64,000 nt of DNA from Tepidamorphaceae bacterium (GCA_028289445.1 JANQPO010000016.1:62001-126000), one strand, 5' to 3'; shown: positions 36,778 to 46,721, numbered from the stretch's first letter. Made by a program: numbers and translations. The notes: generated by a model from the sequence alone, not told the origin.

Positions 36778-37737
36778 GTGGACCACGAACTGCCCGAATA
36801 TGCCGATCCAAAGCAGCGGCCGCGTTATCTCGGCTTGGCAACCTTCATGCGCGCCGACTATGCCGAAACGCCGGATGGGATCGAAATCGGCATGATCGGC
36901 GTGCCCTATGACGGTGGCGTCACCAATCGGCCCGGCGCTCGGCACGGACCGCGCGAAGTGCGCAATCAATCGTCGCTGATGCGCACGGTCAATCAAGCCA
37001 CCGGCGTCTGTCCCTACGATCTGGCGCGGATCGCCGACCTTGGCGACATCTTCGCCGAACGCCCGTTTGCGCTTGAGGGCGCCCATGAGCGGATCGGCCG
37101 GGGTTTCATGGATGTCGTGGACGCCGGCGTCGTGCCGCTGACCTGCGGCGGCGACCATTCCATCACACTGCCGATCCTGCGGGCCGTCGGCAAGGGCGCG
37201 CCCGTCGGCTTGGTCCACATCGACGCTCATGCGGACACCGGCGGCGACTATTCCGGCTCGCGCTTCCACCATGGCGCGCCATTCCGCGTGGCGGCGGAGG
37301 AAGGTGTGCTCGATCCCAGGCGCTGCTGCCAGATCGGCATTCGCGGCACGCTCTATACACCCGACATGTGGGAATTTTCCCATACGTCCGGTATGCGGGT
37401 CATTCCAATCGAAGAGTTCGAAGACATCGGCTGGCGCGCGGCCATCAATGAGGCCAAGCGCATTGCCGGTGACGGCCCAACATACGTTTCGTTCGACATC
37501 GATGCCTTGGACCCGGCTTTCGCGCCGGGTACCGGAACGCCCGAGGCGGGCGGTCTGACCATGCGCGAGGCGCTGCGGATGATCCGTGAACTTCACGACC
37601 TGAATCTGGTCGGCGCCGACATGGTCGAAGTTTCACCGCCATTCGACCCATCCGGCGTCACAGCGCTCAACGGCGCGACGATCATGTTCGAACTGTTGTG
37701 CGTTTTGGCCCAGGCCGTAGCCCTTCGACGGGGCTAA
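36778..37737 (+). CDS. Agmatinase/guanidino-acid ureohydrolase (arginase superfamily)
   Basis: A 319-residue manganese enzyme that releases urea from a guanidino compound. The GTG at 36778 is preceded by GGAG 7 bases upstream. Metal ligands of the arginase family are all present: His127 (GGDHS), Asp149, His151 and Asp153 (DAHAD), and Asp240 and Asp242 (FDIDALDP). Length and overall layout fit agmatinase SpeB and the guanidinobutyrase/guanidinopropionase group. The exact substrate cannot be read. Creatinase elsewhere in the window suggests that guanidino compounds are a nutrient for this organism. Confidence 0.9.
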   Translation: MDHELPEYADPKQRPRYLGLATFMRADYAETPDGIEIGMIGVPYDGGVTNRPGARHGPREVRNQSSLMRTVNQATGVCPYDLARIADLGDIFAERPFALEGAHERIGRGFMDVVDAGVVPLTCGGDHSITLPILRAVGKGAPVGLVHIDAHADTGGDYSGSRFHHGAPFRVAAEEGVLDPRRCCQIGIRGTLYTPDMWEFSHTSGMRVIPIEEFEDIGWRAAINEAKRIAGDGPTYVSFDIDALDPAFAPGTGTPEAGGLTMREALRMIRELHDLNLVGADMVEVSPPFDPSGVTALNGATIMFELLCVLAQAVALRRG

Positions 37738-37798
37738 CAAAAGGCCAAATCCGCGCCGCGTTCGTCTCTTCCCCACTGCGACATTTTGGCCATGACAT

Positions 37799-37816
37799 TT
37801 GTCATGACGGCGTCAT
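37799..37816 (+). promoter_or_regulatory. Pho-box upstream of the PhoX gene
   Basis: TTGTCAT (37799-37805), 4 bases GACG, then GCGTCAT (37810-37816): two 7-base direct repeats matching CTGTCAT with the spacing of the PhoB consensus. It lies 103 bases before the phoX start. No clear -10 box follows. Confidence 0.6.
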
Positions 37817-37839
37817 TTGGATGACGCACCTCCTCTTTG

Positions 37840-37860
37840 GAAACGTTCTTAGAGCGTTTC
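37840..37860. repeat. Short inverted repeat in the phoX leader
   Basis: GAAACG (37840-37845) and CGTTTC (37855-37860) flank 9 bases (TTCTTAGAG). It lies between the Pho-box and the phoX start and could form a small leader hairpin; it may also be a fragment of a dispersed Rhizobiales intergenic repeat. Confidence 0.3.
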
Positions 37861-37919
37861 GAAAAGGCGCCTGAGTTCCCCCGGCGCGCCGAGAGGCTCA
37901 CACAAGAGGAGAGGGCTCG

Positions 37920-39935
37920 ATGTCCCAAGACAAGACCCATGACGACGGCTTCGGCAATCGTGCGGAAGCCTTTGAAGCGTTTGACGATATTCCGACAAAC
38001 CCCAATCTGGACAACACAATCGGCGACGTCATCAATCGGCGCTATGGACGCCGCGATATCTTGAAAGGCGCACTGGCGGTATCGGCGACGACGGCCCTGT
38101 TCGGGTCGACCGCCATGCTGGCGGCGCAAAAGGCGCAGGCGAATGCGGCGAGCCGCTATAGGTTCGACGAGTTGGTCAGCGGCAATGACGAGAAGCACCA
38201 CATCGCTGAAGGCTACGACGCCGATGTGCTGATCCGCTGGGGCGATCCGATATTCCCGGATGTCAGCGATTTCGACCCGCAAAACCAGTCGCCGGACGAT
38301 CAGTTGAAGCGCTTCGGTTATAACAACGACTATGTCGGCTTCGTGCCGCTGAACACGTCGAACTCGCGCGGCGTCTTGTGTGTCAACCACGAGTACACCA
38401 ACGAGGAAGTCATGTTCCCGGGCATCGGTCGCCAGGATCGTGACGGCTTCCCGAAGATGACCAAGGATTTGGCCGATATCGAAATGGCGGCGCACGGTGG
38501 CTCGATCATCGAGATCGCGCGCGGCGATGGAGGCAAATGGGGCGTAGTGCTCGATTCCGTCTTCAATCGCCGGATTTCGGCCGAAACGGAAATGACGATC
38601 GACGGTCCGGCTGCCGGCCATGACAGGTTAAAGACCAGCGTCGATTCGACCGGCATGAAAGTGCTCGGCACGATCAACAACTGCGCCGGCGGCATCACGC
38701 CCTGGGGCACCTACCTTATGGCCGAGGAGAACTTCCACGGCTATTTCTGGAGCGACAAGAAGGATGCCGACGGCAAGGCGATCCTCGAAGGTCCGGAAGC
38801 CGAGTCGCAAAAGCGCTATGGCGTTCCGGGCGGTTGGTACAATTGGGGTCAGTATCACGACCGCTTCAACATCGACAAAGAGCCCAACGAATCCAATCGA
38901 TTCGGCTACATCGTTGAAGTCGATCCGCTGGACCCGCACTCGATCCCGGTCAAGCACACCGCGCTTGGTCGATTCCGGCACGAGGGTGCCGAGTCCATCG
39001 TCAATGGCGACGGTCGCTTGGTCGTCTACACCGGCGACGACAACCGGTTCGACTATCTCTACAAGTTCGTGACCGCCGGCACGGTTGGCGGCGATAAGCG
39101 CGCCAACATGCAGCTCCTGTCGGACGGCACGCTTTATGTCGCCAAGTTCAACGACGACGGCACGGTCGATTGGATGCCGCTCATTCATGGCGAGGGCCCG
39201 CTCACCGCCGAGAATGGCTTCAACAGCCAGGCGGATGTCTGCATCGACGCCCGGATGGCCGCCGATCTTCTGGGCGCCACGCCGATGGACCGGCCGGAGG
39301 ATGTCGAACCGGGCGCCGACGGTCGCGTCTACGTCATGTTGACCAACAACACGCGGCGTACACCTGAGCAAGTCGACGCCGCCAATCCACGGCCCGAAAG
39401 CTCGTTCGGCCACATCATCGAGATCACCGAGACCGACGGCGATTTCGCGTCCACCAAGTCGACGTGGAACATCCTGGTCAAGTGTGGCGATCCGGCGATT
39501 GCGGACGTTGGCGCCGAGTGGCATCCAGACACCAGCGAACACGGCTGGTTCGGCTCGCCGGACAACTGCGCGTTCGACGCGGATGGCCGGTTGTGGATCT
39601 CGACCGACCAAGGGTCTGGCTGGGGCAAGACCGGCAAGTCCGACGGTCTCTATTCGCTTGAGACCGATGGCGATTTGCGCGGTCACTCCAAGCTGTTCTT
39701 CCGTTGTCCGGTTGGTGGCGAGCTGTGCGGTCCCTACTTCTCGGGCGATGGCGAAACGCTGTTCCTGGCGGTTCAGCATCCCGGTACCGACGGCACGAAG
39801 GATTTCAAGGGGTTTGAGCGCGACTCGACCTTTGAGGATCCGGCCACCCGCTGGCCGGATTTCCAAGAGGGCATGCCGCCGCGGCCCTCCGTGGTCGTGG
39901 TCACCAAACAGGGCGGCGGCAAGATCGCGGTTTGA
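37920..39935 (+). CDS. phoX: PhoX-family alkaline phosphatase (DUF839), Tat-exported
   Basis: A 671-residue exported protein of the PhoX/DUF839 family. These are calcium- and iron-dependent alkaline phosphatases that release phosphate from organic phosphoesters in the periplasm. The N-terminal region has a Tat motif (GRRDILKG around residues 43-50) followed by a hydrophobic stretch. Segments typical of PhoX are RWGDPIFPDV, GVLCVNHEYTNEE, INNCAGGITPWGTYLMAEENFHG and the C-terminal FLAVQHPGT. Regulation by phosphate starvation is inferred from the Pho-box. It is a single gene with its own terminator. Confidence 0.93.
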   Translation: MSQDKTHDDGFGNRAEAFEAFDDIPTNPNLDNTIGDVINRRYGRRDILKGALAVSATTALFGSTAMLAAQKAQANAASRYRFDELVSGNDEKHHIAEGYDADVLIRWGDPIFPDVSDFDPQNQSPDDQLKRFGYNNDYVGFVPLNTSNSRGVLCVNHEYTNEEVMFPGIGRQDRDGFPKMTKDLADIEMAAHGGSIIEIARGDGGKWGVVLDSVFNRRISAETEMTIDGPAAGHDRLKTSVDSTGMKVLGTINNCAGGITPWGTYLMAEENFHGYFWSDKKDADGKAILEGPEAESQKRYGVPGGWYNWGQYHDRFNIDKEPNESNRFGYIVEVDPLDPHSIPVKHTALGRFRHEGAESIVNGDGRLVVYTGDDNRFDYLYKFVTAGTVGGDKRANMQLLSDGTLYVAKFNDDGTVDWMPLIHGEGPLTAENGFNSQADVCIDARMAADLLGATPMDRPEDVEPGADGRVYVMLTNNTRRTPEQVDAANPRPESSFGHIIEITETDGDFASTKSTWNILVKCGDPAIADVGAEWHPDTSEHGWFGSPDNCAFDADGRLWISTDQGSGWGKTGKSDGLYSLETDGDLRGHSKLFFRCPVGGELCGPYFSGDGETLFLAVQHPGTDGTKDFKGFERDSTFEDPATRWPDFQEGMPPRPSVVVVTKQGGGKIAV

Positions 39936-39956
39936 TCCTCGTTGCAAGCAGTTGGG

Positions 39957-39982
39957 AAAGGGCGGCCTCGGCCGCCCTTTTT
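39957..39982 (+). terminator. Rho-independent terminator after phoX
   Basis: AAAGGGCGGCC/GGCCGCCCTTT forms a GC-rich stem closing on a CTCG-type tetraloop and ends in five T residues, 21 bases after the phoX stop. Confidence 0.88.
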
Positions 39983-40052
39983 GACTCGCGGCGCTGGCGT
40001 TGTAGTGAAATCGGAGTACCATTAGGACGCGAGTCTTTAGGAGGGTGTTGCT

Positions 40053-41189
40053 GTGTGTGCTGCGGTGTTGAGAGCGGCTTGCTTCGCGATTGTATGCGCG
40101 GCACTGGCTGCCTGCGCCAGCCGGCCGTCGACCTTGCCCGTGGCGGCGTCACCGGAAGGGGTCGCCGATACCGAGCGTGTCCTGGTTGCTACGTCGCGCA
40201 CGCCCGATTCCGATCTCGCCCGCCGTTTCTCCGGCGAACGATCCGACCGACTGAGTTTCCTCGATATCGCGATATCCGTCCCGCGCAATCGAGGGGTCGG
40301 CGAGGTCATTGAGCCGAAGGACCCGCCCGATCCCGCCAAACAGTTCGTGGCCAACGGTGTCGATGTGCTTGCGGGCGAAGCGGCCTTCGTCGCGGCCGTC
40401 AACGCCGACATGGCGACACGGCCACCCGGCGATCGCGTGGTCTTCGTCTTCGTGCATGGCTACAACGTTCAATTCGCAGCCGGCGTTTATCGCCATGCGC
40501 AATTGCGCCGCGATTACGGGTTTCAGGCACTGCCGGTGCACTATTCCTGGCCATCGGCCGGACGTCTGCCCGCCTATCTTTACGATCGCGACAGCGTGCA
40601 ATTCTCCCGCGACGGCCTGTTGCGAACCCTCGTGCTCTTGGAGCAGAGCCAGGCCGAACGGATTTTCCTGGTCGCTCACTCCATGGGTACGCTGCTGGCC
40701 ATGGAAACCTTGCGGCAGGCGAGCTTGAGCGGCAACACACGGCTCTTGCGGAAGATCGAGGCGGTCGTGCTCGCCGCGCCCGATATCGACGAGGACGTCT
40801 TCCGGACCCAGATCGCGGAGGTCCGGCCGCTACCGAAGCCCTTCGTCATTCTGGTCTCGTCCAAGGACCGGGCGCTTCGCGTCTCCAAACGCGTGCGCGG
40901 CGGGCATCCTCGCGTCGGCGAAGGCCAGGACATCGGCGAGTTGCAGCAGGCCGGCGCCGTCGTCATCGATCTCACCGATATTGAGGACGCCGGCGATCGC
41001 ATCCAGCACAGCACCTTCGCCAGTTCGCCGTCGCTGATCCGCATGGTCGACCGCAACAATTTGAACCGGGCGATCCTGCGCCGAAGCGGCGAGGGGCGTC
41101 AAAGCGTGCTGGAAGCGAGTCTTGCTGGGCTTAGCGACTTCGCCGCCGATGCGATCTATCTCCCGGCCCAAGTCGCCGGCGTCCGCTAG
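40053..41189 (+). CDS. Lipoprotein alpha/beta hydrolase (DUF900 type)
   Basis: A 378-residue lipoprotein: GTG start with AGGAGGG upstream, lipobox LAAC with Cys21, then a DUF900 alpha/beta-hydrolase domain. The oxyanion-region motif VFVHGYN is at about 133-138 and the nucleophile elbow VAHSMGT holds Ser210. Aspartate and histidine of the triad are expected near PKPFVILVSSKDRAL and DRIQHSTF. It is probably anchored in the envelope. Esterase or lipase activity is inferred; the substrate is unknown. It converges with the Lrp gene, overlapping by 4 bases. Confidence 0.82.
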   Translation: MCAAVLRAACFAIVCAALAACASRPSTLPVAASPEGVADTERVLVATSRTPDSDLARRFSGERSDRLSFLDIAISVPRNRGVGEVIEPKDPPDPAKQFVANGVDVLAGEAAFVAAVNADMATRPPGDRVVFVFVHGYNVQFAAGVYRHAQLRRDYGFQALPVHYSWPSAGRLPAYLYDRDSVQFSRDGLLRTLVLLEQSQAERIFLVAHSMGTLLAMETLRQASLSGNTRLLRKIEAVVLAAPDIDEDVFRTQIAEVRPLPKPFVILVSSKDRALRVSKRVRGGHPRVGEGQDIGELQQAGAVVIDLTDIEDAGDRIQHSTFASSPSLIRMVDRNNLNRAILRRSGEGRQSVLEASLAGLSDFAADAIYLPAQVAGVR

Positions 41190-41674
41190 CTTATAGTGTC
41201 TGGAACCGCGTAGCCGGAAAACGGCCGGATCGTCTTCAAAGAGAAGCTCGAATAAATCCGCGAGACACCAGGCAGCGAGGCAAGCGTCTTTCGATGAATG
41301 CGCTCATAATCGGCCGGGTCCGCAACGGCGAGGCGCAGGAGATAGTCGGCCCGGCCGCTCATCAAGTGACATTCAAGCACTTCCGGCGTCTTGGCGATTG
41401 CCGCCTCGAAAGCGGTCAGAACGGCGACGGATTGTTCCGTCAGCGAGACCTCGACGAACGCCTCCATACCGCGCCCCAATGCGACCGGGTCGAGGGTCGC
41501 GACATAGCCGGTGACGACACCGGCCTCTTCAAGCAGTTTGATGCGGCGATGACAGGCCGATGTCGACAGGCCCACGCGGGCACCGATCTCGGCAATCGAC
41601 GCACGGCAGTCGCGGCTCAGCTCGGCAAGGATTTTTCGATCGATCCGATCGAGAGCTTCGGACGCCATGTGCAC
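41186..41674 (-). CDS. Lrp/AsnC-family transcriptional regulator
   Basis: A 162-residue regulator with an N-terminal helix-turn-helix (LDRIDRKILAELSRDCRASIAEIGARVGLS region, about 6-55) and a C-terminal amino-acid-binding RAM domain (about 70-150). The divergent gene is alanine dehydrogenase, so it probably senses alanine or a related amino acid and controls ald and itself through the shared 120-base region. GTG at 41674 is used; ATG at 41668 is equally possible. Confidence 0.93.
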   Translation of the reverse strand: MHMASEALDRIDRKILAELSRDCRASIAEIGARVGLSTSACHRRIKLLEEAGVVTGYVATLDPVALGRGMEAFVEVSLTEQSVAVLTAFEAAIAKTPEVLECHLMSGRADYLLRLAVADPADYERIHRKTLASLPGVSRIYSSFSLKTIRPFSGYAVPDTIS

Positions 41675-41693
41675 ATCAGACCTATTCCTCGAA

Positions 41694-41729
41694 TATTTTC
41701 CTAGTATCAGTCCAAAGCAAAAGAAAATA
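41694..41729. promoter_or_regulatory. Inverted repeat in the lrp-ald intergenic region
   Basis: TATTTTC (41694-41700) and GAAAATA (41723-41729) are exact inverted repeats 22 bases apart in an AT-rich stretch between the divergent regulator and ald genes. AT-rich dyads of this kind are usual Lrp/AsnC binding sites. Confidence 0.5.
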
Positions 41730-41794
41730 GGGAAAAATTTCGATCCGCCTTCGGATAGAGTACGTCATCGCTGCGCATGGTCTGGGAGGATGAC

Positions 41795-42910
41795 ATGCTG
41801 GTTGGTGTCCCCAAGGAAATCAAGAACCACGAATACCGTGTCGGCCTGACGCCGGAGAGCGTCGCCGAGATGGTTCATCACGGTCATCGGGTCATAGTCG
41901 AAACCAATGCGGGTGCCGGCATCGGTGACGACAATGCCGAATATCAGAGTGCCGGCGCGGAAATCGTCGAGGCCGCTGCTGAGGTCTTCGAGCGCGCCGA
42001 GATGATCATCAAGGTCAAGGAGCCCCAGGCCGTTGAGCGCGCCATGTTGCGCGAGGGGCAGATCCTCTACACCTATTTGCATCTGGCTCCCGATCCGGAG
42101 CAGACCAAGGACTTGGTGGCGTCCGGCGCCGTCTGCATCGCCTACGAAACGGTGACCGACAACTCCGGCGGTTTGCCGCTCTTGAAACCGATGAGCCAGG
42201 TGGCTGGCCGTATGGCGGTTCATGCGGGCGCCCACTGTCTGGAGAAGAGTCAGGGCGGGCGCGGAATTCTGATCGGCGGCGTGCCGGGCGTTCTGCCGGC
42301 GAAAGTTGCCGTCATCGGCGGCGGTGTCGTCGGCTTCAACGCCGCGCAGATCGCAGTCGGTATGGGCGCCGACGTGACCATTCTCGACCGCAATCCAGAA
42401 GTGTTGGAGCGGCTCGCCATCCATTTCGAGGCAAGCGCCAAGACCCGCTTCTCGCATCGCGCCAACCTGGCGGACTGTGTGGCCGATGCCGACATGATCG
42501 TCGGCGCGGTCCTGATCCCCGGTGCGGCCGCGCCGAAGCTCGTCACCCGCGATATGCTGAGGACGATGAAGCGTGGCGCGGTTCTGGTCGATGTGGCGAT
42601 CGATCAGGGCGGTTGTTTCGAGACATCGAAGCCGACGACCCATGCCGAGCCAACTTATGTGATCGACGACGTGGTCCACTACTGCGTTGCCAACATGCCG
42701 GGCGGCGTCCCCCGGACATCGACCTACGCACTTAACAACGTGACGTTGCCGCATGCGCTGGCGATTGCCGACAAGGGCTGGAAGCAGGCGCTCAAGGACG
42801 ACGCACATCTGCGCAATGGGCTGAACGTGTGGGATGGCAAGATCACCTGCGCCCCGGTTGCCCAGGCACTCGGCTATGAGGCCGTGCCGGCGGACGCCGC
42901 GCTCGCCTGA
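41795..42910 (+). CDS. ald: Alanine dehydrogenase
   Basis: A 371-residue enzyme that interconverts L-alanine and pyruvate with NAD and ammonia. The start [20 protein letters not shown] is at 41795 with GGGAGG upstream. Family markers are LKVKEPQ-type (IIKVKEPQ), [24 protein letters not shown] and the dinucleotide site [14 protein letters not shown]. Length is exactly that of the family. It provides ammonia release from alanine for catabolism. It is divergent from the Lrp-type regulator, which probably activates it in response to alanine. Confidence 0.97.
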   Translation: MLVGVPKEIKNHEYRVGLTPESVAEMVHHGHRVIVETNAGAGIGDDNAEYQSAGAEIVEAAAEVFERAEMIIKVKEPQAVERAMLREGQILYTYLHLAPDPEQTKDLVASGAVCIAYETVTDNSGGLPLLKPMSQVAGRMAVHAGAHCLEKSQGGRGILIGGVPGVLPAKVAVIGGGVVGFNAAQIAVGMGADVTILDRNPEVLERLAIHFEASAKTRFSHRANLADCVADADMIVGAVLIPGAAAPKLVTRDMLRTMKRGAVLVDVAIDQGGCFETSKPTTHAEPTYVIDDVVHYCVANMPGGVPRTSTYALNNVTLPHALAIADKGWKQALKDDAHLRNGLNVWDGKITCAPVAQALGYEAVPADAALA

Positions 42911-42922
42911 CCTCTGCGTCGA

Positions 42923-42953
42923 AAGACCACCGGCAATATCCGCTGGCGGTCTT
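42923..42953 (+). terminator. Imperfect hairpin after ald
   Basis: AAGACC-A-CC-G-GC and GC-T-GG-C-GGTCTT pair with one mismatch and one wobble around the loop AATATCC. It starts 12 bases after the ald stop. It is followed by CCC rather than a T-run, so it is at best a weak or Rho-assisted terminator. Confidence 0.35.
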
Positions 42954-43003
42954 CCCGCCGCCCGGCGACTCCGCTAGACAGGTCATCGGCTTTGGAGAGT
43001 GCG

Positions 43004-44434
43004 ATGGCGGATGCGGATATTGGGTTGATCGGGCTTGGCGTGATGGGCGGCAATCTGGCGCTCAACATGGCGGATCACGGCTTTCGCGTCGCCGTCTACA
43101 ATCGAACCAGAGCCCGTACCGATGCGTTTCTGGAGCGCGCTGGAGCGTTGCGCGACCGGATCGTCGATACCGATTCACCGCAGGCGCTCGCAGCAGCGGT
43201 CAAGCCGCCACGGCCCATCGTGATCATGGTCGAGGCTGGTCCAGCAGTCGATGAAACGATCGCCGTGCTGGGCGCTACGCTGTCGCCCGGCGATGTGGTG
43301 ATCGATGCCGGGAACGCGAACTTCCACGATACCCGCCGCCGCGCGGCCGAAACGACGGGCAAGGGCCATCTCTATCTGGGGCTTGGCGTGTCCGGCGGTG
43401 AAGAGGGAGCCCGATACGGTCCGTCGATGATGGCCGGCGGCGACCGCGCGGCGTTCGAGCGGGTCGAGGCGATCCTGATGGCGATTGCCGCGGACTACAA
43501 AGGCGCACCGTGCGCCGCCTATTTGGGCAGCGACGGCGCCGGTCATTTCGTCAAGACCATCCACAACGGCATCGAATATTCCGACATGCAGATGATCGCG
43601 GAGATCTATGGCGTCATGCGGGACGGCCTCGGCATGGCGGCGGCCGACATGGGCAGCGTTTTCGCCCGCTGGAATGAGGGGCCGCTGGATTCCTATCTGA
43701 TCGAGATCACCGGCAAGGTTCTGGCGGAGCCTGATCCCGAAACCGGCTGGCCCATGGTCAACGTCATCCTCGATCGCGCCGGCCAAAAGGGTACCGGCCG
43801 CTGGGCGGCGATCGAAGCGCAGACGTTGGGCGTTCCGGCGACGACGATCGAGGCGGCAGTCGCGGCGCGCGCGCTGTCCGCGCGCAAGGACGAACGCGTC
43901 ACGCAAGCCGAGCAATACGGATTCGCAGTCAAGCCCATGGGCGACGCGCTCGGCGATCCCGAGGCCGCCTATACGCGGATGGAAAATGCGCTTCTGGTCG
44001 CCAAGGTCGCGGCCTACGCACAGGGGTTTGCGGTGATGACGGAAGCGTCCGCAGTCTACGGCTGGAACCTACCGATGATGACGATCGCGCGCATCTGGCG
44101 TGCCGGCTGCATCATCCGGTCCCAGTTCCTCGATACGATCGCATCTGGCTTCGAGAAGTCGGGCGACCAGACCCCGCTGACGGCCATGCCGTATTTCGCG
44201 ACGATCATCGACGACGCGGAAGCCGATCTGCGCGCAGTTGTTCTGGCGGCGACACAGGCCGGCGTTCCGGTCCCGGCGTTATCGGCGGCGCTGGCCTACC
44301 TTGACGGAATTCGCACTGCGAACGGTACCGCGAACCTGATCCAGGCCCAGCGCGATTTTTTCGGGGCGCACGGCTTTGAGCGCAACGACCGGGAAGGCAA
44401 GGGCTTCCACGGCCCCTGGGGCATGACGGACTGA
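43004..44434 (+). CDS. gnd: 6-phosphogluconate dehydrogenase (decarboxylating)
   Basis: A 476-residue enzyme of the oxidative pentose phosphate pathway that produces ribulose 5-phosphate, CO2 and NADPH. The ATG at 43004 has GGAG about 6 bases upstream. Family motifs are GLGVMGGNLALNMADHG for NADP, FHDTRRRAAE, LGVSGGEEGARYGPSMMAGG, the catalytic KTIHNGIEYSDMQMI and the C-terminal QAQRDFFGAHGFER. It follows ald in the same orientation. The C terminus converges closely with tdh. Confidence 0.97.
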   Translation: MADADIGLIGLGVMGGNLALNMADHGFRVAVYNRTRARTDAFLERAGALRDRIVDTDSPQALAAAVKPPRPIVIMVEAGPAVDETIAVLGATLSPGDVVIDAGNANFHDTRRRAAETTGKGHLYLGLGVSGGEEGARYGPSMMAGGDRAAFERVEAILMAIAADYKGAPCAAYLGSDGAGHFVKTIHNGIEYSDMQMIAEIYGVMRDGLGMAAADMGSVFARWNEGPLDSYLIEITGKVLAEPDPETGWPMVNVILDRAGQKGTGRWAAIEAQTLGVPATTIEAAVAARALSARKDERVTQAEQYGFAVKPMGDALGDPEAAYTRMENALLVAKVAAYAQGFAVMTEASAVYGWNLPMMTIARIWRAGCIIRSQFLDTIASGFEKSGDQTPLTAMPYFATIIDDAEADLRAVVLAATQAGVPVPALSAALAYLDGIRTANGTANLIQAQRDFFGAHGFERNDREGKGFHGPWGMTD

Positions 44435-44448
44435 GCGGCAGGGCGCTC

Positions 44449-45486
44449 CTAGGTCCAGTCCATCACAACCTTTCCGGCATCGCCCGAGCGCATGACATCG
44501 AAGCCGGACTGAAAATCGTCGATCCCGATCCGATGGGTGATCAGACCGGAGACATCGAACCCGGTCTGCACGAGCGCGATCATCTTGTACCAGGTCTCGT
44601 ACATTTCGCGGCCGTAGATGCCCTTCAGGTTGAGCATCTTGAAGATCACCTTGTTCCAGTCGATCTCAAAGGCCGCCGGTGCAATACCCAAAATGGCAAT
44701 CTTGCCGCCATTGTTCATCACGTCGATCATGTCGCGGAACGCGGGCGCGGCGCCGGACATCTCAAGCCCGACATCGAAGCCCTCCGTCATGCCGATCCGA
44801 CGCATCACGTCGCGCAAATTCTCGGCGGATGCATCGACGACGGTGTCCACACCCATGCGGCGGGCCAGATCGAGCCGGGTAGGATTGATGTCGGTAATGA
44901 CGACCTTGCGAGCGCCGACGCGTTTGGCGACCAGAGCCCCCATGATCCCGATCGGTCCGGCGCCGGTGACCAGCACATCCTCACCGACCAGATCGAACGA
45001 CAGCGCCGTGTGGACGGCATTGCCGAAGGGATCGAAAATCGAGGCGATTTCATCGTTCACATCCTCCGGGATCCGCACCACATTGTGCTGGGGCAGGGCG
45101 ATGTACTCGGCGAACGAACCTGGCCGCTGAACCCCGACCCCAACGGTATTGCGGCACAAATGCCCGCGGCCGGCCCGGCAATTGCGACAATGACCGCACA
45201 CGATATGACCCTCGCCAGAAACCCTGAGGCCCGTTTCAAGATCGGTGACGGCCGCACCCATATCGACGATCTCGCCGAAGAACTCATGACCCGTGACAAG
45301 CGGGACCGGAACGGTCTTGGCGGCCCATTCATCCCAATTGTAGATGTGGACGTCCGTGCCACAGATTGCCGATTTGCGCACTTTGATAAGCACGTCGTTC
45401 GGTCCAAACTCCGGAACCGGCACGCGCTCCATCCAGATGCCTTCCTCTGGTTTCGCCTTCACCAGTGCTTTCATCATGTTGGACAT
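44449..45486 (-). CDS. tdh: L-threonine 3-dehydrogenase
   Basis: A 345-residue zinc alcohol-dehydrogenase-like enzyme that oxidises threonine to 2-amino-3-ketobutyrate. The N-terminal pattern [18 protein letters not shown] is diagnostic. The catalytic zinc site is [12 protein letters not shown] and GHEFFGE, the structural zinc loop [15 protein letters not shown], and the NAD site GAGPIGIMG. The start at 45486 has AGGA upstream, with MMKAL at 45477 an alternative. It lies 12 bases after kbl, with which it forms the usual threonine-degradation operon. Confidence 0.97.
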   Translation of the reverse strand: MSNMMKALVKAKPEEGIWMERVPVPEFGPNDVLIKVRKSAICGTDVHIYNWDEWAAKTVPVPLVTGHEFFGEIVDMGAAVTDLETGLRVSGEGHIVCGHCRNCRAGRGHLCRNTVGVGVQRPGSFAEYIALPQHNVVRIPEDVNDEIASIFDPFGNAVHTALSFDLVGEDVLVTGAGPIGIMGALVAKRVGARKVVITDINPTRLDLARRMGVDTVVDASAENLRDVMRRIGMTEGFDVGLEMSGAAPAFRDMIDVMNNGGKIAILGIAPAAFEIDWNKVIFKMLNLKGIYGREMYETWYKMIALVQTGFDVSGLITHRIGIDDFQSGFDVMRSGDAGKVVMDWT

Positions 45487-45498
45487 GAACGATTTTCC

Positions 45499-46686
45499 TT
45501 AGATGACGGACAGGGCGCGACCGACCGTGGTGAAAGCCTCGACGGCCCGGTCGATGTCGTCGTCGTCATGGGCGGCCGACATCTGTGTGCGGATACGCGC
45601 CTGGCCTTTCGGGACGACGGGGAAGGAAAAGCCGATCACATAGACGCTGTGCTCTAGAAGCTGGGCGGCCATGGTCTGCGCCAACTTTGCGTCGCCCAAC
45701 ATCACCGGAATGATCGGGTGTTCGCCGGGCACGAGAGTGAAGCCGGCTGCCGTCATCTTCTCGCGGAAACGGGCTGCGTTCCGGCGGAGCTTGTCCCGCA
45801 ACTGGCCTCCGGCTTCGACCCGGTCGAAAACCTCAAGCGACGTCGCGGCGATCACCGGGGCAAGGGTGTTGGAAAAGAGATAGGGACGGGACCGTTGGCG
45901 CAGCAGGTCGACGATGGGCTTCTTCGCGGCCGTATATCCGCCGGATGCCCCACCGAGCGCCTTGCCAAGCGTGCCGGTCAAGATATCGATGCGGCCCTCC
46001 ACGCCGCAATGCTCGGGCGTGCCGCGCCCGCCGGCGCCAATGAAACCGGTGGCGTGACAATCGTCGACCATGACCATCGCATCGTATTTGTCTGCCAGCT
46101 CGCAGATGCCAGCGAGGTTGGCGATGATGCCGTCCATGGAGAACACGCCGTCGGTGGCAATCAGCCGGAAACGGGCGTCGGCCGCCTCCTTCAACTTCGC
46201 CTCCAGATCGGCCATGTCGTTATTGGCATAGCGATAGCGGCGGGCTTTCGAGAGACGAATACCGTCGATGATAGAGGCATGGTTGAGGGCGTCGGAAATG
46301 ACCGCGTCTTGATCTGTCAGCAACGTTTCAAAGAGGCCGCCATTGGCATCGAAGCAAGAGGGATAGAGGATGGTGTCCTCCATACCGAGAAACGCCGCGA
46401 TGCGCGCCTCCAGCGCCTTGTGCTCCTCCTGGGTGCCGCAGATAAAGCGCACGGACGCCATCCCATAGCCATAGCGATCGAGCGCCTCTTTGGCGATCTT
46501 GGTGAGCTCGGGATCGTCTGCCAATCCCAGATAGTTGTTGGCGCAGAAATTGAGCACCTGGCCACCGTCGGCAACGGCGATTTCGCCAGCCTGTTTGGAG
46601 GTTATCACCCGCTCCGGCTTATAGAGACCTTGGTCGCGGATTTGATCGAGCTCGCCCTCAACATGGGCGACGAACGCGGCGGTCAT
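45499..46686 (-). CDS. kbl: 2-amino-3-ketobutyrate coenzyme A ligase (glycine C-acetyltransferase)
   Basis: A 395-residue PLP enzyme that converts 2-amino-3-ketobutyrate and CoA to glycine and acetyl-CoA. Family markers are [51 protein letters not shown], and the PLP lysine in [15 protein letters not shown] at about 244. It is first in kbl-tdh. Its start is only 35 bases from the glgB stop on the same strand, so transcription from the glycogen operon may reach it. Confidence 0.98.
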   Translation of the reverse strand: MTAAFVAHVEGELDQIRDQGLYKPERVITSKQAGEIAVADGGQVLNFCANNYLGLADDPELTKIAKEALDRYGYGMASVRFICGTQEEHKALEARIAAFLGMEDTILYPSCFDANGGLFETLLTDQDAVISDALNHASIIDGIRLSKARRYRYANNDMADLEAKLKEAADARFRLIATDGVFSMDGIIANLAGICELADKYDAMVMVDDCHATGFIGAGGRGTPEHCGVEGRIDILTGTLGKALGGASGGYTAAKKPIVDLLRQRSRPYLFSNTLAPVIAATSLEVFDRVEAGGQLRDKLRRNAARFREKMTAAGFTLVPGEHPIIPVMLGDAKLAQTMAAQLLEHSVYVIGFSFPVVPKGQARIRTQMSAAHDDDDIDRAVEAFTTVGRALSVI

Positions 46687-46721
46687 GGTAAAACCTCTGG
46701 AGGCTATTCAGCCCCGACCAT

